Source: Cellulomonas gelida (GTDB taxonomy: Bacteria; Actinomycetota; Actinomycetes; Actinomycetales; Cellulomonadaceae). From it: a DNA stretch of 60,088 bases. Both the position numbers and the translations under genes were made by a program. The notes under the pieces were generated by a model. It did no database searches and was not told the origin of the DNA. It was given only the letters and a program-made list of their open reading frames with translations. This document shows positions 56,875 through 60,088 of the stretch, piece by piece (the stretch's first letter is position 1; each line of letters starts with the position of its first letter). The stretch is from assembly GCF_006538725.1 (NCBI RefSeq), contig NZ_BJLQ01000024.1, positions 1-60,088 of the forward strand. Reading direction: 5' to 3'.

Positions 56875-59406
56875 ATGACGCACACCGACCTCGTCGACGG
56901 CTGGCGCCTGACCGCCACCGCCGGCACCCCCGACGACCTGGACGACGCCCTCGCGGCGGCGCTGGCCGCCGGCGTCCCCGCGGCCGTCCCCGGCACGAGC
57001 CACACGGCCCTGCTCGACGCGGGCCTCATCCCGGACCCGTACCTCGACCGCAACGAGGAGGCCCTCGCGTGGATGCGGCACGTGGACTGGCGCTACGTGC
57101 GTCCGCTCGTGGAGGCCGCGCCCGACGGCGACGAGCGCGTCGACCTCGCGTTCGACGGCATCGACACCGTCGCGACGATCTCGCTCGTCGGCGCCGACGG
57201 CGCGGTGCACGAGGTCGGGCGGACCGCGAACCAGCACCGCTCCTTCCGGTTCGACGTGCGTGACCTCGTGGGCTCCGCGGTCGAGCTCCGGGTGGACCTG
57301 ACCTCCGCGCTGCACCACGCGCAGGCGCTCGAGGCCCGGCTCGGGCACCGCCCGCTGGCCTACCCGCAGCCGTACAACATGGTCCGCAAGATGGCCTGCT
57401 CGTTCGGCTGGGACTGGGGGCCCGACCTGCAGACGGCCGGGCTGTGGCGCCCCGCGCGCGTCGAGCGCTGGCGCGTCGCGCGCCTGGCGCAGGTGCGTCC
57501 GCTCGTCACGCTCGCCGCGGACGGCACGGGCCGGGCCGAGCTCCACGTCACGGTCGAGCGCTCGGGACTGCCCGGCGGCGACGCGCCGCTCGCGGTGCGC
57601 GCGCGCGTCGCGGACGTCGAGGTCACGGGCACGATCGCGCCGGGGCACCTGGAGGGCACCCTCGTCGTCGAGGTCCCCGACGCGCCCGTGTGGTGGCCCG
57701 TCGGCCACGGCGCCCAGCCGCTCGTCGACGCGAGCATCGAGCTCACCTCCGGCGGCGCGGTGCTCGGCCGGTGGCACCGCAGGATCGGCTTCCGTGACGT
57801 CGCCGTGGACCGCCGCCGCGACGCGCACGGCACGCGCTTCACGCTCGTCGTCAACGGCCGGGAGGTGTTCGTCCGCGGCGCGAACTGGATCCCCGACGAC
57901 CACCTGCTCACGCGCATCACGCGCGACCGGCTCGCGCGGCGGCTCGACCAGGCCCTCGGCGCGCACCTCAACCTGGTGCGCGTCTGGGGCGGCGGGATCT
58001 ACGAGAGCGACGACTTCTACGAGCTGTGCGACGAGCGGGGCCTGCTGGTCTGGCAGGACTTCCTGCTCGCGTGCGCCGCGTACCCGCAGGAGTCGCCGCT
58101 GCTCGAGGAGATCGAGGCCGAGGCCCGCGAGAACGTCGTCCGCCTCGCGCCCCACCCGAGCCTCGTGATCTGGAACGGCGGCAACGAGAACGTCTGGGGC
58201 CACGAGGACTGGGGGTGGAAGGACGAGCTCGGGGACCTCACGTGGGGCCTGCGGTACGCCGCTGAGATCTTCCCCGCGGTCGTCGCCGAGCTCGACCCGA
58301 CCCGGCCGTACAGCGACAACAGCCCCTCCTCCCCCGGCTTCGCCCCCGACGAGGTGCACCCGTGCGACCCCGACCACGGCACGCACCACCAGTGGGAGGT
58401 GTGGAACCGCGTCGACTACACGCACTACCGCGACGACGTGCCGCGGTTCTGCTCGGAGTTCGGCTTCCAGGGCCCGCCCACCTGGGCCACGCTGGAACGC
58501 GCGGTGCGCGACGAGCGCGGCGTCATGGTGACCGACAAGCACGACCCGACGTTCCTGCTGCACCAGAAGGCCGACGACGGCAACGGGAAGCTCGGCCGTG
58601 GGCTGGCGCCGCACCTCGGCGTGCCCGACGACTTCGCCGACTGGCACTGGGCCACGCAGCTCAACCAGGCGCGCGCCGTCGCGTTCGCGACCGAGCACCA
58701 CCGCTCGTGGTGGCCGCGCACCGCCGGCTCGATCGTGTGGCAGCTCAACGACTGCTGGCCGGTCACGTCGTGGGCCGCGGTGGACGGCGACGAGCGCCCC
58801 AAGCCCCTGTGGTGGGCGCTGCGGCACGCGAACGCGCCCCGGCTGCTCACCGTCCAGCCACGCGACGACCGGCTGGTGGTCGCGGTCGTCAACGACACCG
58901 GCGAGCCGTGGACGGGCCGGCTGGACGTCGAGCGCGAGTCGCTGACCGGCGACGAGCGCGCACGCGTCGCGCTCGAGGTCGCGGTCCAGCCGCGCTCGGT
59001 CGGCCTGGTCCCGCTGCCCGACGACGTCGCCGTCCCCGACGACGACACGTCGGAGGCCCTCGTCGTCCGGCTCGACGACCAGCGCGCCGTGCACGTGTGG
59101 CGCGAGGACGTCGACCTGCGCCTCGACCCCTCCCCGCTCACCGCGAGCGCCGCACCGGTCGCGGGCGGGTACGAGGTCACGGTGCGGGCCCGGTCGCTCG
59201 CGCGTGACGTCACGCTGCTCGTCGACCGGCTCGACCCGGCCGCGACGGTCGACGACGCGCTCGTCGACCTGGCCGCCGGCACGAGCGTCACGTTCCGCGT
59301 GCGCACCGACGCGGCGCTCGACCTCGACGCGCTGACGTCCCGACCCGTGCTGCGCAGCGCGAACGACGTGGTGGTGGTGACCGCGCCGATAGGCTCGCGG
59401 GCGTGA
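56875..59406 (+). CDS. GH2 beta-mannosidase
   Basis: An 843-residue cytoplasmic GH2 enzyme (no signal peptide) that hydrolyses beta-mannosides from the non-reducing end. The N-terminal sugar-binding domain (about 1-190) includes ACSFGWDWGPDLQTAGLWRPARVERW, a beta-mannosidase hallmark. The barrel carries VRGANWIPDD, RVWGGGIYESDDFYELCDERGLLVWQDFLLACAAYPQ, acid/base Glu438 in VIWNGGNENVWG and nucleophile Glu528 in FCSEFGFQGPP. C-terminal beta domains complete it. GGAG lies nine to ten bases before the ATG. Being last in a binding-protein/permease operon, it would cleave imported manno-oligosaccharides. Its stop overlaps the start of the LacI-like gene. Confidence 0.94.
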   Translation: MTHTDLVDGWRLTATAGTPDDLDDALAAALAAGVPAAVPGTSHTALLDAGLIPDPYLDRNEEALAWMRHVDWRYVRPLVEAAPDGDERVDLAFDGIDTVATISLVGADGAVHEVGRTANQHRSFRFDVRDLVGSAVELRVDLTSALHHAQALEARLGHRPLAYPQPYNMVRKMACSFGWDWGPDLQTAGLWRPARVERWRVARLAQVRPLVTLAADGTGRAELHVTVERSGLPGGDAPLAVRARVADVEVTGTIAPGHLEGTLVVEVPDAPVWWPVGHGAQPLVDASIELTSGGAVLGRWHRRIGFRDVAVDRRRDAHGTRFTLVVNGREVFVRGANWIPDDHLLTRITRDRLARRLDQALGAHLNLVRVWGGGIYESDDFYELCDERGLLVWQDFLLACAAYPQESPLLEEIEAEARENVVRLAPHPSLVIWNGGNENVWGHEDWGWKDELGDLTWGLRYAAEIFPAVVAELDPTRPYSDNSPSSPGFAPDEVHPCDPDHGTHHQWEVWNRVDYTHYRDDVPRFCSEFGFQGPPTWATLERAVRDERGVMVTDKHDPTFLLHQKADDGNGKLGRGLAPHLGVPDDFADWHWATQLNQARAVAFATEHHRSWWPRTAGSIVWQLNDCWPVTSWAAVDGDERPKPLWWALRHANAPRLLTVQPRDDRLVVAVVNDTGEPWTGRLDVERESLTGDERARVALEVAVQPRSVGLVPLPDDVAVPDDDTSEALVVRLDDQRAVHVWREDVDLRLDPSPLTASAAPVAGGYEVTVRARSLARDVTLLVDRLDPAATVDDALVDLAAGTSVTFRVRTDAALDLDALTSRPVLRSANDVVVVTAPIGSRA
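59390..59402 (+). promoter_or_regulatory. Leaderless-type -10 box of LacI-like sensor gene
   Basis: TAGGCT (59390-59395), seven bases, then GTG at 59403. It lies inside the last codons of the beta-mannosidase gene and supports both the start chosen and partly independent expression. Confidence 0.5.
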
Positions 59407-60088
59407 CGCACGCAGACGCCGTCGGGCTCGTGCTGGCGCGGCCCGCCCGCCTGCTGGGCATCGAGCCGTTCTTCGCCGAGCTCATCTCGGGCATCGAGGA
59501 GCGGCTCTCCGGCGAGGGCCGTTCGCTGCTGCTGCACGTGGTGCCGGACCACGACGCGGAGATCGCCGCGTACCGGCGCTGGGCGGACGGCGGCGTCGAC
59601 GCGGTGGTCGTCGTCAACGTCGCGCTCGTCGACAAGCGCCTGGACGTGCTCACCGAACTCGGCATCCCGACCGTCGTCGTCGGCGGCCCCACGCCCGACC
59701 TGCCCTTCACCAACGTGTGGATCGACAACGGGCGCGCGATGCGCGACGCCGCGGGCCACCTCGCGGCGCTGGGTCACCGGCGCCTCGCGCGCGTGTCCGG
59801 ACCGGCCGCGCTCGCGCACACGCAGGCCCGCACGGACGCGTTCGTCTCCGAGTGCGAGCGGCTCGGCGTGCAGGGGGTCGTCGTCGAGGGCGACTACCTC
59901 GAGGAGTCCGGCACGCGCGCGACCCGCTCGCTGCTGGGTCGGGGCGCGCCGCCGTCGGCGATCGTCTACGACAACGACGTGATGGCGATCGCGGGCCTGC
60001 AGGTCGCCGCCGAGATGGGCGTCCCGGTCCCCGACCGGCTGTCGCTGCTCGCGTGGGACGACTCCGCGCTGTGCCGGCTCGCGCACCC
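59403..60088 (+). CDS. LacI-family ligand-binding protein lacking an N-terminal HTH (cut by window end)
   Basis: The first 228 codons of a protein that matches the effector-binding half of LacI regulators: VGLVLARPARLLGIEPFFAELISGIEERL, VDAVVVVNVALVDKRLDVLTELGIPTVVVGG, LGHRRLARVSGPAALAHTQARTDAF, and AIVYDNDVMAIAGLQVAAEMGVPVPDRLSLLAWDDSALCRL. It starts directly with the first strand of this domain; the 50-60-residue helix-turn-helix and hinge that normally precede it are missing. The GTG overlaps the beta-mannosidase stop by four bases, so there is no room for a missing N-terminus except inside that gene. It may act as a sugar sensor, a partner of another regulator, or be a decayed regulator. 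The gene runs off the window; a C-terminal DNA-binding domain cannot be excluded. Confidence 0.8.
   Translation, partial: MTHADAVGLVLARPARLLGIEPFFAELISGIEERLSGEGRSLLLHVVPDHDAEIAAYRRWADGGVDAVVVVNVALVDKRLDVLTELGIPTVVVGGPTPDLPFTNVWIDNGRAMRDAAGHLAALGHRRLARVSGPAALAHTQARTDAFVSECERLGVQGVVVEGDYLEESGTRATRSLLGRGAPPSAIVYDNDVMAIAGLQVAAEMGVPVPDRLSLLAWDDSALCRLAH

Noticed and set aside
59208..59402. Possible hidden HTH for the LacI-like gene in the frame upstream of its GTG start.
   Set aside because: The frame is open for about 65 codons but overlaps the beta-mannosidase C-terminus in another frame and does not read as an HTH; the TAGGCT box supports the GTG start.

Overview
The window is very GC-rich, tightly packed bacterial chromosome with GTG starts, 4-bp gene overlaps and many short-leader or leaderless starts. 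Gene content points to an actinobacterium of the Micrococcales, most likely Cellulomonas or a close relative: a very large secreted xylanase with several carbohydrate-binding modules, several sugar ABC transporters with LacI/ROK regulators, and the trehalose-to-maltose-1-phosphate-to-alpha-glucan (TreS/Mak/GlgE) enzymes. This is inferred from family content, not from a database match.

Layout. (1) 1-9.4 kb: the cut N-terminus of an ABC transporter ATPase, a PNPOx-like flavin-fold protein, a GH13 alpha-glucosidase (oligo-1,6-type), a membrane-anchored beta-propeller protein, a short-type dihydroxyacid dehydratase, a decayed glycerophosphodiesterase remnant, an SRPBCC/ArsR pair behind a palindromic operator, and a second, long-type dihydroxyacid dehydratase. 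(2) 9.6-24 kb: a xylo-oligosaccharide system laid out like the Streptomyces bxlREFGA cluster (divergent LacI, lipoprotein binding protein, two permeases, cytoplasmic GH3 enzyme), a POT peptide transporter, a GNAT enzyme, and a 1699-residue secreted CBM-CBM-CE4-CBM-GH10-CBM9-Ig3 xylanase. The xylanase and the transporter promoter share a 16-bp operator-like element with two differences. (3) 24-42 kb: a housekeeping block whose gene set resembles the mycobacterial gatCAB/pfkA/ligA/mnmA/iscS/etfAB region (gatC-A-B, ligA, a MetE-like protein, mnmA, cysteine desulfurase, pfkA, etfB-A), interspersed with an orphan nrdI, a flotillin/NfeD pair, GNAT and phosphotransferase genes. (4) 42-52 kb: alpha-glucan and trehalose metabolism: glgX, a flavodoxin, a flavoprotein dehydrogenase behind a TetR-type palindrome, then the overlapping operon glgE-treS-mak. 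(5) 52-60 kb: a mannoside-type utilisation cluster: divergent ROK regulator, binding protein, two permeases, GH2 beta-mannosidase, and a LacI-like sensor protein that begins directly with its ligand-binding domain and is cut by the window end.

How it works together. Extracellular xylanase releases xylo-oligosaccharides, which the bxl-like ABC importer takes up (its ATPase is not encoded here and is probably a shared MsiK type) and the cytoplasmic GH3 enzyme hydrolyses. The beta-mannosidase cluster plausibly does the same for manno-oligosaccharides. Glucose units enter glycogen-like alpha-glucan through TreS/Mak/GlgE and are released by GlgX and the GH13 alpha-glucosidase. A recurring sequence feature is a TAnnnT-like -10 hexamer exactly 6-7 nt upstream of the start codon in at least ten genes, consistent with widespread leaderless transcription. 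No tRNA, rRNA, CRISPR array, insertion sequence or prophage was seen, and no intergenic stretch exceeds about 300 bp.
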